From SIG510 sp045540975 (GTDB taxonomy: Bacteria > Bacillota > Clostridia > Oscillospirales > JAAYXM01), in the NCBI GenBank assembly GCA_045540975.1, contig JAZQIE010000073.1, positions 1-23,008 on the forward strand: 23,008 bases of DNA, read 5' to 3'. Position 1 is the first letter of the stretch; every line of letters starts with the position of its first letter. The notes under the pieces were generated by a model that saw only the letters and a list, made by a program, of their open reading frames with translations, made no database searches and had not been told where the DNA came from. Shown here one piece after another: positions 7,156-15,481 of the stretch. Made by a program: the position numbers and the translations under genes.

Positions 7156-9020
7156 AACGTACATTGGCATTGATTTTGGTTTTGGCGCTGCTTTCTCCGT
7201 TTGCGGTGGCAAGCGAGACCGAGTACACCGCCCTTCCCACCGAGGAGATACTCCTTTCCTTGGATGAGACCGATGCGGCGGTATTTTCGCGCGGGGCATT
7301 CACGGGCGAGACCTACCGCGAGCAGCTTGACGGGGACTTTTTGCAGATTTACGATGCAATCAACGATTCTGCACTCGGCACCACCACCGAAACAGACCTT
7401 GCCGCGCGTGTGGGTCTCGGCTTTGGCACCGAGTGGGACGCGACCTTTACCCGTGACGGCGGCAACATCGCGGTGGATGAAGCGAGCATGACCGCGCTGG
7501 AGGAGTACTGCAACGAGAAGGTTGCGCTGATTCTCCCCGCACTGAGCGGACTCTTACAGGACGAGGTGGAGCTTTCCTGGCTCACCAATCAGACCTTCTC
7601 GATTCAGACTCCCACCAAGATTTCGGTGCGTTGGAGCGGAAATCAAGGCACGGGCAAGCTGATTCTTTCGGATATCACGTTTGGGCTGAAGGTCGCGGAA
7701 TCCGACACGGGTGTACTCGCGGATTTTGAAGCGGGGATGGAAGTTGCACGCGAGGAGCTCTCCGATTACGGCATTGAGGAGGTACATTCCACCTACGAGA
7801 TGGCGGAGATTTTGCACCGCTATGTGTGTGACACTGTGGAGTACGCGAGCGGGGATTTGAGCCTGCGCAAGTACCAGACCGTGTACAGCGCGTTTGAGGG
7901 GATTACCGTGTGCGCGGGATATGCGAAGTTTTACAAGGCGCTGTGCGACGAGTACGGCATTCCATGTATTCTGGTGCAGGGCGAGAGCTTTGACGTGGGA
8001 CATATGTGGAACTATGTCCGCATGGACGACGGGGTATGGTACGCGGTGGACACCACTTGGGACGATACCCGAAGCGGCGCGGTGGGGACATATTTCTTAA
8101 AAGGACAGGATGTGTTCTCTTCCGAGCACAGCGCACTCTTAAACTGGGGCGAGGGGTATCCGTATGTGTACCCGAGCCTTTCCGCAACCGCGTATACCCC
8201 CGAAATCGCGGAGGGAACGTGCGGCGCGGACATCAACTGGCGGTATTGCGAAGGGGTGCTGACACTTTCGGGCACGGGCAATATGGACTCCTACGGCGCA
8301 TCGATGCCGCCGTGGATTGACTATCAGAGCAAAATCACCGCGCTGATTGTGGGCGAGGGCATCACCGAGCTTGGCGAATTTTCCATGTACGGCGCGACCG
8401 CGCTCAGCTACGTCTCCCTTCCGTCCACCCTTACCGTGGTGCCGTATCGGATGTTTGACGGATGCACCGCGCTCGACTCCGCGGACTTTGCGGGCGAGGA
8501 TTTTTCGTCTGTCACCGTGTATCCCGGAAACGATGTATTGATTGCGGCACTCAAAAAAAGCGGCGCGATTCCGCTGGTTGCGATTTCCACGGTAAACGGC
8601 GCGCAGATTCGCACCAAAGGCGTGATGGGACTGCGCTTTATCTCCACCATGGAGAAAAACGAGGATGTGACCGAGTACGGCATGGTGCTCATCCCGTCTG
8701 CGGACTTAACCGATATTTCTGACCTCACGATTGATGCGGTGCTAAACGGTCACCAAGTGGCGAAGGTGGAGGCGAAGTACCTCTACGCCGAGGATGAAAA
8801 TACCGTTACCTTCACCGCGGTGATCACCAACATCGCAACGAAGAATTACACACGCGCATACACGGTGCGCGCCTACGCAATCCTAAACGACGGCACCGTG
8901 GTGTACGGCGAGACCTTCACCTCGCGCTCTGTCGCGGCGGTCGCATCCGCAGCACTCGAGCGTGACCCGAATCTCTCGGATTCCGACCGCGAACTCTTTG
9001 AAAGTATCGTAAACGGATAA
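7152..9020 (+). CDS. Secreted transglutaminase-like protein with BspA-type leucine-rich repeat region
   Basis: Predicted 622-residue exported protein. Residues about 1-21 form a signal peptide. The transglutaminase-like core shows an intact triad: C254 in TVCAGYAKFY, H284 in VGHMWNYV and D300 in YAVDTTWDD. After it, about 355-470, comes a BspA-like leucine-rich repeat region (the GEGITELGEFSMYGATALSY segment is a recognisable unit). The last about 130 residues match a domain frequent at the end of clostridial surface proteins, with GLRFISTM and TRAYTVRAYA segments. Related proteins act as proteases or cross-linkers at the cell surface, and this sequence does not say which. The start overlaps the preceding stop and has GAGGAG at 7138-7143. 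It is the last gene before a strong terminator. Confidence 0.85.
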   Translation: MKRTLALILVLALLSPFAVASETEYTALPTEEILLSLDETDAAVFSRGAFTGETYREQLDGDFLQIYDAINDSALGTTTETDLAARVGLGFGTEWDATFTRDGGNIAVDEASMTALEEYCNEKVALILPALSGLLQDEVELSWLTNQTFSIQTPTKISVRWSGNQGTGKLILSDITFGLKVAESDTGVLADFEAGMEVAREELSDYGIEEVHSTYEMAEILHRYVCDTVEYASGDLSLRKYQTVYSAFEGITVCAGYAKFYKALCDEYGIPCILVQGESFDVGHMWNYVRMDDGVWYAVDTTWDDTRSGAVGTYFLKGQDVFSSEHSALLNWGEGYPYVYPSLSATAYTPEIAEGTCGADINWRYCEGVLTLSGTGNMDSYGASMPPWIDYQSKITALIVGEGITELGEFSMYGATALSYVSLPSTLTVVPYRMFDGCTALDSADFAGEDFSSVTVYPGNDVLIAALKKSGAIPLVAISTVNGAQIRTKGVMGLRFISTMEKNEDVTEYGMVLIPSADLTDISDLTIDAVLNGHQVAKVEAKYLYAEDENTVTFTAVITNIATKNYTRAYTVRAYAILNDGTVVYGETFTSRSVAAVASAALERDPNLSDSDRELFESIVNG

Positions 9021-9034
9021 AACGAAAACAACCG

Positions 9035-9067
9035 CCCAAGCAGCCAAAAGGCTGCTTGGGTATTTTT
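9035..9067 (+). terminator. Rho-independent terminator of the left gene run
   Basis: A perfect 11-base stem, CCCAAGCAGCC (9035-9045) with GGCTGCTTGGG (9050-9060), closes an AAAA loop and is followed by TATTTTTT. It lies 15 bases after the transglutaminase stop and separates the two transcription units. Confidence 0.95.
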
Positions 9068-9114
9068 TGTTGTCCGATAAATGGGTTTTACAGACTGTTA
9101 TTTGTTAAAAAAAT

Positions 9115-9130
9115 ACATTCGCGGGAATGT
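9115..9130. promoter_or_regulatory. Palindrome upstream of the tubulin-operon promoter (possible operator)
   Basis: ACATTC (9115-9120) and GAATGT (9125-9130) form a perfect 6-base inverted repeat around GCGG. It sits 9 bases upstream of the -35 box at 9140. The position suits an activator or regulator site. No regulator is encoded in the window, and a chance palindrome this short cannot be excluded. Confidence 0.3.
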
Positions 9131-9139
9131 GCAGTAGTA

Positions 9140-9168
9140 TTGACTTAATGCCGTAAATGTAATATAAT
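9140..9168 (+). promoter_or_regulatory. Strong sigma-A promoter of the VWA/tubulin operon
   Basis: TTGACT (9140-9145), a 17-base spacer and a perfect TATAAT (9163-9168) are near consensus. The predicted start near 9175 gives a leader of about 50 bases to the ATG at 9227. No other promoter of this quality was seen before 22918, so it probably drives all four downstream genes. Confidence 0.85.
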
Positions 9169-9226
9169 GTTGCATGTTAAGATAAAATTGGGATTTGTGT
9201 CGATTTATGGCATAGGGGGGGATTGT

Positions 9227-11860
9227 ATGAGACGTTTCATTTCGCTTGTTTTGGTGCTGGCATTTGTCTGCTCCGGCTTGGTTCTTATCCCACATGAGGC
9301 ATCGGCGGAGTCTATGTATATCCGCAAGGTGGTTTCGGTGGTTTATGATGACTCGGGGAGCATGAAAGAGGGCGATAAATGGGCGTATGCAAACTATGCG
9401 ATGCAAGCATTTTGCGGCATGCTCAACAGCGAAGATCAGCTTTACATCACCTATATGAGTGAAGCGGAAAAAAACAAAAACCTCGATCCTGCGAAAGTGA
9501 ATCTTTCCTCGGGCGGAATTCAAACCTCTGTGGATGCGGTGCGTAACCGTCCAAAAGGCTACGGAACTCCGTGGAATGCGGTGCAGGTTGCATACAATAA
9601 ACTGCTCCGTGTACAGGATGATAACCCGAACACACAGTACTGGTTGGTGGTCATTACCGACGGTGATTTTGACGTGTTTGAGCAAATGAGCGAAGTGCAA
9701 AAGCAGCAGTTTTTGGATGACAAGTTCTCCGGTTTTGCAAACGGCATGATGCCGAATGGAACACATCCGAAGATTACATATCTTGCTATCGGGAAAAAGA
9801 TTTTTGCGCCCAAGGAAAACAAGGATCTCGGGATTACACCGTACCGTGCAAACACCGATGCGGAGATTACCACGAAAATGGGCGAGATGGCAGATCAGGT
9901 CTCGGGCAGAACCCGTTTGACCGGAAACGATCTTAAGAAAATTGACGATAAGACCGTGGAGGTTTCTTCTGATATCCCGCTTCTCAACATCGCGGTTATT
10001 GCAAATGCTTCGAATGCAAAGGTGACAAGCGCGACACACAATGGGGAGACAAGCGTTGCGGTTACAAGAAAAGCAATTCTTGGATTCCCGGGATATGCAA
10101 GCCTGAACGGAAGCGCGTTTTTGCTGGGGAAGGAAAACGGAGGTGCGATTGGAGACGGCACCTATCGCATTGCATTTGATCAGCCGATTGACCTCAATAA
10201 TGTGGTCATTTTATACGAACCTGCACTTGAGGTACGTATGACGGTTACAGTCAACGGAACCGAGGTGACCGATTACACCGAACTTACCAAAACAAAGAGC
10301 CGAGATAAGGTTAAAATCTCTTGCAAACTTTATGAGATGGATACCGACAAAGAGATTCCACCGTCCTTGCTCCCGGCGTCCACGAAGTACCATCTTGCCA
10401 TTTTGGAAGAAGGGAATGTGGTCAAGGAAAGCACGGGAAAAACAATGGAGCTTGAAGAACACGAGCTTTCCCATTTGCCCACTCAGTTGCGCGGTGAGGT
10501 TATCATTCCGGGCTTCTCACCGATTGTTTACTCGGTGGAGTTTACTCCTGTTGAGTATGTGGAATATGCGATTACCGCGGAATACGGAAATGATATTAAG
10601 AGTGTGAAGTTTGACGACATTGCAACGAACACCGACCTTTCCGTTCTGTTCCGTATCACCGCAAACGGTGAGCCCATGACCGATCCTGAAGCGGTTAAGG
10701 CGCTGGGTGCAACGGTGAACGCATCGCCGGCAGGAAATACGGGTACTGTGGAATATGCCTCCGACGGTGCGATTGTATTTACGCCGAATCAAGCAAGCGT
10801 TACGTCAACCGCGCAAAGCGGTTTTGACGTTGACGTTGTCTGTGCGCTTCCCGATGGGACAAGCGCAACCGCGACCTATTCGGTCCTGCTTGCAAACTAT
10901 ACCGTGTCCGGCGGAAGCGCGGACGGTGTGGCAAAAAAACACCGTCTTGCAGAAAACGAAGCAGGTGTGAGCTTCACCTTCCAGAAGGATGGAGTGCAAC
11001 TTTCGAAAGCAGACGTTGAGAATGGCATTACGGTTGCTTTTGATGAGGAACACAAGGACTTTCTCTCGGAGGTTTCGGTGGCGGATGACGGTACCATTAC
11101 CATTGTTCCCAAAATGGCGGAAGGCTATCGGATGAATCCGTGGAGCTGGCTGTGGTACTGGAAGTATTACTTCTTCGATATCCCGGACGGGGATGTTACG
11201 GTTACCTTAAACCATGCGCTCGGCACAAGCACGGGTGTTCTTGCGGTTGAGAATGCACCGATTGGGTTTATGCTGCTCAATGTGTGGCTTCCGATTGCGC
11301 TTGAACTGTTCTTGCTGTTGCTCCTCGCGAATTATCTGTACTGCGTGTTTAGAAAACCGCGCTTTGCCAAGGGCGCAAAGCTGTACGTGGGCACCCTGCG
11401 GTATGACAGTGGCAACGAGATACACATTCTGCGCGACTTTGGTGCGGTAAGTCTGGAACGTTTCAATAGAATCAGTATTCGGAAAAACGGGAGACTCAAA
11501 TTTAAATTGAAGGCGGATGTTGTGAATGCCGGCGGCATCAAGATACGTGCGGATTATTCGGGACGTGTCATTTGTGAAGAATACTTCCCGTGGTATCGCG
11601 GTGTGGTTGTACCGCACGACTATGATCTCGCGCATCTTGATACTCCGACCGAGCTTGAGGAGTACTTTAACAACCCGGGACGTCGCTTGGAGATAGAGGA
11701 ATTTGCTCCAACCGATACCATTGAAGACAACGGTGACCGTACTTTGTATTCAGCAGGTCAGCGCAAACCCAAGTTCTTTGTGGTTGCTGACGGGCCGCTT
11801 GCTTTAATCGGCGGACACAACGTGATTCAAACAGGTAGAATTTTTATCTATAAAAACTGA
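9227..11860 (+). CDS. Exported membrane-anchored von Willebrand factor A domain protein
   Basis: Predicted 877-residue protein. Residues 1-27 form a signal peptide ending ASA. The VWA domain follows at once with a complete metal-ion-dependent adhesion site: D41-x-S43-x-S45 in DDSGSM, T114 in GYGTPW and D145 in ITDGD. A long beta-rich, Ig-like-looking ectodomain fills about 240-670. One transmembrane helix lies at about 681-705, followed by RKPRFAKGAK, a positive stop-transfer segment. The last about 165 residues should be cytoplasmic and look beta-rich. The protein could therefore bind a ligand outside and report to, or anchor, the cytoplasmic tubulin-like protein encoded 21 bases downstream. 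The start at 9227 has AGGGGGGGA at about 9214-9222. The in-frame ATG at 9167 overlaps the -10 box and is rejected. Confidence 0.88.
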   Translation: MRRFISLVLVLAFVCSGLVLIPHEASAESMYIRKVVSVVYDDSGSMKEGDKWAYANYAMQAFCGMLNSEDQLYITYMSEAEKNKNLDPAKVNLSSGGIQTSVDAVRNRPKGYGTPWNAVQVAYNKLLRVQDDNPNTQYWLVVITDGDFDVFEQMSEVQKQQFLDDKFSGFANGMMPNGTHPKITYLAIGKKIFAPKENKDLGITPYRANTDAEITTKMGEMADQVSGRTRLTGNDLKKIDDKTVEVSSDIPLLNIAVIANASNAKVTSATHNGETSVAVTRKAILGFPGYASLNGSAFLLGKENGGAIGDGTYRIAFDQPIDLNNVVILYEPALEVRMTVTVNGTEVTDYTELTKTKSRDKVKISCKLYEMDTDKEIPPSLLPASTKYHLAILEEGNVVKESTGKTMELEEHELSHLPTQLRGEVIIPGFSPIVYSVEFTPVEYVEYAITAEYGNDIKSVKFDDIATNTDLSVLFRITANGEPMTDPEAVKALGATVNASPAGNTGTVEYASDGAIVFTPNQASVTSTAQSGFDVDVVCALPDGTSATATYSVLLANYTVSGGSADGVAKKHRLAENEAGVSFTFQKDGVQLSKADVENGITVAFDEEHKDFLSEVSVADDGTITIVPKMAEGYRMNPWSWLWYWKYYFFDIPDGDVTVTLNHALGTSTGVLAVENAPIGFMLLNVWLPIALELFLLLLLANYLYCVFRKPRFAKGAKLYVGTLRYDSGNEIHILRDFGAVSLERFNRISIRKNGRLKFKLKADVVNAGGIKIRADYSGRVICEEYFPWYRGVVVPHDYDLAHLDTPTELEEYFNNPGRRLEIEEFAPTDTIEDNGDRTLYSAGQRKPKFFVVADGPLALIGGHNVIQTGRIFIYKN

Positions 11861-11881
11861 TTAACTATGGAGGAATGAGTT

Positions 11882-14800
11882 ATGGCACAGACACTTTTGC
11901 TTGGACTTGGCGGTACAGGTAGCCGCGTGGTCAACAATGTGGTCAAGGAGTTGCAGAAAAACGGCAAAACCATTAACAATGGTGAAATGTATTGCGCGGT
12001 GCTTGACACCAACGTCAACGACAATGACCTGCTCAGTAAGACCGGGACAGGGATTCCGATTTTCCCGACCAGTAAGGCGCAGAAAATCCAAGATTATATT
12101 ATGGATTACAAGCACACCGATATTGAGGATTGGTGTCCGCAGTCTCCGACTTTTCTGCAGGAGAGCATGATTGACGGTGCGAGTGAAGTTCGTATGAAAT
12201 CCCGTGTTGCATTTATGGATTGCATTGAGACCGGATTGGTGCGGGATCTCGAACTCATGATTAACGAGGTGCTCAACAACAATGCAAACTCCAAACTTCG
12301 TATCATGATTGTTTCCTCTCTTTCGGGCGGTACCGGTGCAGGCATGTTCATTCAGGTTGCACTGTGGCTACGTAAGTTCTTGAGCGAGAGCCAGATTACC
12401 ATCCGCGGTATTTTCCTGCTTCCGGACGTGTTCATTGAAACCATTGACGATATCAGAAACAACAAGACCACTTCTGTGCGTCATTACTGCAATGCGTATG
12501 CGGCAATCCGCGAACTCAATACTATTTCCCGTCTGATGAAAGACAAGACTATGGACTTTGAACACCGATTAACCCTCGGTAATTTGTTTGACAGTGATGT
12601 GGATGCGGATTTCGGAAAGCCTGTCTTTGACTATGCATTCTTTATCGATGCGAAGGATGAGAGAGGTCGCCGCTTGAACAACATTGGCGATTATGAGCAG
12701 ATGGTGGCACAGTTGGTCTATATGCAGCTGTATGCACCGATGAAGGACTCTATGTATTCGGAAGAAGACAATGCATTCCTTTCCTTCTCGGAAAACGACA
12801 ATCCGCTCTACGGCTCCTGCGGTACCGCAAGAGCAGTTTATCCGATTGACAGCATGAAGACCTATTGCGCGATTCGTGCGGCGCAGGACTCCCTCACCAA
12901 GGGCTGGAAAAAGATTGACAGCGAGATTGAAGCGCTCAAGGCGGAACGAGAGCTCGCAGAAAAAGACGGCGTTTTCTTCGATAACGAGATTGACGAGCAG
13001 GCAGAGTACGTCAAAATCTTTGAAGAAAAAACCAGTGTGAAGCCGGAAGAGGCAGGTCGTGATCGTTTCTTTGTTCAGCTTGCGCGCGATGTGAAGAATG
13101 AGACCAAGCGCAAGAGCAAGGAAGACGGAAAAGTTAACATCATTTACTCGGATAAGGTGACCGACTTCCTCAAGGCGCTTAAAGTGTCTAAGATTGATGC
13201 GGAGATTCTGCGCCACGGCGGAGCGCAGGACTTTGTCAGAAACGTGGATGACTTTGTTGCGAAAGAGCATACAATTGAAAACCTCCAGAACCTTGTCAAA
13301 CAAGAACAAATCAGTATGGAGGAAGTCGTGCTTGCATTTGAAACGAAGGTAGAAAAACTTGCGGATTCGATTGCAAACGCGGTGTTCCCGCTCAGCATGG
13401 GCGATGTCAATCCGAAAAACCGTGCCACTATCTATGGGTTCCTCACAAAAGAAGCCAAGGAACAGGGACAGTATCAATTTGTCCATCCGGTAGCGGCAAG
13501 ATATTTGCTGTATAAGTTAATCAAGGCGATGGAAACCGAACAAGGGAATATTACCCTTGCTGATAGCCGTGCGGAAGCGCTCGATCCGGAAGATACCCGT
13601 AAGAAGTCCTTCGACAATAAGGCGACCAAGGAAACTGAGGATACTCCGGAAGCATTCCTCGCGAGCAAAAAGTGGCACCAGAGCGAGGAAAAATTCACCA
13701 ACGATTTTGAAAAACGATATGCTCAGTATATCAATACAAAGGCAGGCTTGATTGAGACTTATGAAAAGGAATGCCTGCAGCTTGCGGTTTATAAGAAACT
13801 CATTGAGCGCCTCAAAGACTACAGCAAGCGTATGGAAGCCTTCTTCAAGAAGCTTGGTGAAGCGGAAGAAAAGCTTGCGAAGACCCTTGCGGAAAACATT
13901 GAGGAGACTTCTGTTACAGTCGGTAAGACCATTTTTGTCATGGGCAAGAAGAACGACAAGGAAGCCATGTACAAATCTCTTGATTTTGAGATGGATGCAA
14001 GCGAGATTTCCAAGAACGTCATTTCATCCATCTATGGTAGCCTTTGTGCGGAGAAACGTCCGAACAACGAGGAAAACAAAGAGTACTTGAACCTTTCGGT
14101 CATTTCGTCCTTCCTCAAGGAAACCGTTAACTCCTTCCGACGCAAAATTGAGCGCGATCAGGAAAACCGCGAAATCATCGATTTGGATATTTATCGTGCA
14201 CTGTGCTTGGAATCCGACCTCGCATTTAAGCGCGGTCAGGCTGCGAAGGAAGAGCGCTGGGGAAAAGAAGAGGTTTCGGATGTGGACAATCTGGACCTTG
14301 TGACCGGCGAGATGAAAGAAGATCTTACCGCAGAGCAGCGTCATGAAATGGCATTTAACAAGTGCTATCGTGACCTGTATGACATGGCGGCTCCGTTCCT
14401 CATCCATACCAAAGAAGTTTCCGAAAACGATCTCGGCACTAAGACCGCACGCGAAAAGACCTTCTGGGGCTTTGCTCCGGCGGTCGTAAAGGCGTACGGA
14501 GACCTTGGTACCAAGCTTGGCATCAATGCCGAACTGCAGGCAAACGAAGGCTATCCGAAGAGCGAGTTGCAGTGCTACCGCGCGGTTTACGGAATGGAAG
14601 CGAAATATATTCCGAAGTTCAATGAACTCTCCGGCGGCATGTACTATACCTGCTACAAACATATCGTTGATGAGATGGTCAAAGAAGCAGATGGAAGAAA
14701 AGGCGAGCGCGCATTGGTCTCCACTCCGCATTTGGATAAGACCTGGCACACTATTCTCCCGTTTGTCACAGAAGATATGCAGAGAAAGGTTGACCTCGAC

Positions 14801-15412
14801 TTCTTCCATGATTTCTGGCTGGCGCTGGCATACGGCATGGTGACTGCAGAGGACAAGAAGATTGTCATTGAGCGTGAAACCGACGGCGGCTACGGTTCTA
14901 CCGTGAAGGAAACCGTTCCGGTCATGATGAAGAAGAAGCACCTCACCACCACCGATGTAGGGAAGATTCTGGAAGTGTTGCGCGAGGACAAGGTCTTTGC
15001 GGCAAGCGAGTTGGCGCGCGCAGAAGAACTCTTTGCGGCAGAACTTGAGGATTTGGATACCTATGTGGGCACCAAACTCATGAAGGGTCTCACCAAAAAG
15101 AGCCATGATATGCACCCGATTGATCTCATTCTCCGTTATGCGGAAAGCGCGGGCAACGATAAGGAAATCACCGGTGCGCTCATCGGCGCACTCCACTTGA
15201 TTGCGGAAGAGATGGTGAAGGCGTACGGTGTTAAGCGTTCGGAAGAGAGCACCGAAAAAGCGGTTTACGAGATTTTGAGAAAAATTTATGATTCTGCAAA
15301 CCGTACCAAGGGGAAAGACGGTGTTTTCAAGACCTGGAACGAAAAGTTTACCGAGCTGAAGATTGCGGGTGCGGCAAAGAAGGGAGCATCCGAAAAGAAG
15401 GAAACCAAGTAA
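11882..15412 (+). CDS. Tubulin/FtsZ-superfamily protein (Tubulin_2-like) with long helical C-terminal region
   Basis: Predicted 1176-residue cytoplasmic protein. The N-terminal GTPase-like fold begins with LLGLGGTGSRVV (6-17), continues with a VLDTN strand end (40-44), and contains the tubulin signature-like loop SSLSGGTGAGMF (145-156), equivalent to the GGGTGTG loop of FtsZ. The fold extends to roughly 330. The remaining 800 or more residues are mostly charged helix, with coiled-coil-like stretches near 335-365 and 637-675, unlike FtsZ or TubZ. Family members are called tubulin-like domain proteins (PF13809). Makarova and Koonin linked a divergent FtsZ-like family to VWA partners and proposed membrane remodelling. 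It is the second gene of the operon, with GGAGG at 11869-11873. GTP binding is expected; polymerisation is not established. Confidence 0.88.
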   Translation: MAQTLLLGLGGTGSRVVNNVVKELQKNGKTINNGEMYCAVLDTNVNDNDLLSKTGTGIPIFPTSKAQKIQDYIMDYKHTDIEDWCPQSPTFLQESMIDGASEVRMKSRVAFMDCIETGLVRDLELMINEVLNNNANSKLRIMIVSSLSGGTGAGMFIQVALWLRKFLSESQITIRGIFLLPDVFIETIDDIRNNKTTSVRHYCNAYAAIRELNTISRLMKDKTMDFEHRLTLGNLFDSDVDADFGKPVFDYAFFIDAKDERGRRLNNIGDYEQMVAQLVYMQLYAPMKDSMYSEEDNAFLSFSENDNPLYGSCGTARAVYPIDSMKTYCAIRAAQDSLTKGWKKIDSEIEALKAERELAEKDGVFFDNEIDEQAEYVKIFEEKTSVKPEEAGRDRFFVQLARDVKNETKRKSKEDGKVNIIYSDKVTDFLKALKVSKIDAEILRHGGAQDFVRNVDDFVAKEHTIENLQNLVKQEQISMEEVVLAFETKVEKLADSIANAVFPLSMGDVNPKNRATIYGFLTKEAKEQGQYQFVHPVAARYLLYKLIKAMETEQGNITLADSRAEALDPEDTRKKSFDNKATKETEDTPEAFLASKKWHQSEEKFTNDFEKRYAQYINTKAGLIETYEKECLQLAVYKKLIERLKDYSKRMEAFFKKLGEAEEKLAKTLAENIEETSVTVGKTIFVMGKKNDKEAMYKSLDFEMDASEISKNVISSIYGSLCAEKRPNNEENKEYLNLSVISSFLKETVNSFRRKIERDQENREIIDLDIYRALCLESDLAFKRGQAAKEERWGKEEVSDVDNLDLVTGEMKEDLTAEQRHEMAFNKCYRDLYDMAAPFLIHTKEVSENDLGTKTAREKTFWGFAPAVVKAYGDLGTKLGINAELQANEGYPKSELQCYRAVYGMEAKYIPKFNELSGGMYYTCYKHIVDEMVKEADGRKGERALVSTPHLDKTWHTILPFVTEDMQRKVDLDFFHDFWLALAYGMVTAEDKKIVIERETDGGYGSTVKETVPVMMKKKHLTTTDVGKILEVLREDKVFAASELARAEELFAAELEDLDTYVGTKLMKGLTKKSHDMHPIDLILRYAESAGNDKEITGALIGALHLIAEEMVKAYGVKRSEESTEKAVYEILRKIYDSANRTKGKDGVFKTWNEKFTELKIAGAAKKGASEKKETK

Positions 15413-15424
15413 CAGAAACGCATT

Positions 15425-15456
15425 GTCAGAAGGTGTTCAAATGAGCACCTTCTGAC
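15425..15456 (+). other. Long intercistronic hairpin without T-tract
   Basis: GTCAGAAGGTG (15425-15435) pairs perfectly with CACCTTCTGAC (15446-15456), and the inner TTCAAATGAG can extend the stem slightly. The next bases are TCACACTTTG, so the uridine run of an intrinsic terminator is missing. It lies between the tubulin-like gene and the 728-residue gene, where it could stabilise or process the mRNA, or partly reduce downstream transcription. Confidence 0.7.
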
Positions 15457-15481
15457 TCACACTTTGATGGGGAGTGGCAGA

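Noticed and set aside
9098..10039. Long minus-strand open reading frame opposite the VWA gene, and similar long antisense frames elsewhere
   Set aside because: They mirror strongly coding + strand genes with recognisable domains, lack ribosome sites and show no family motifs.
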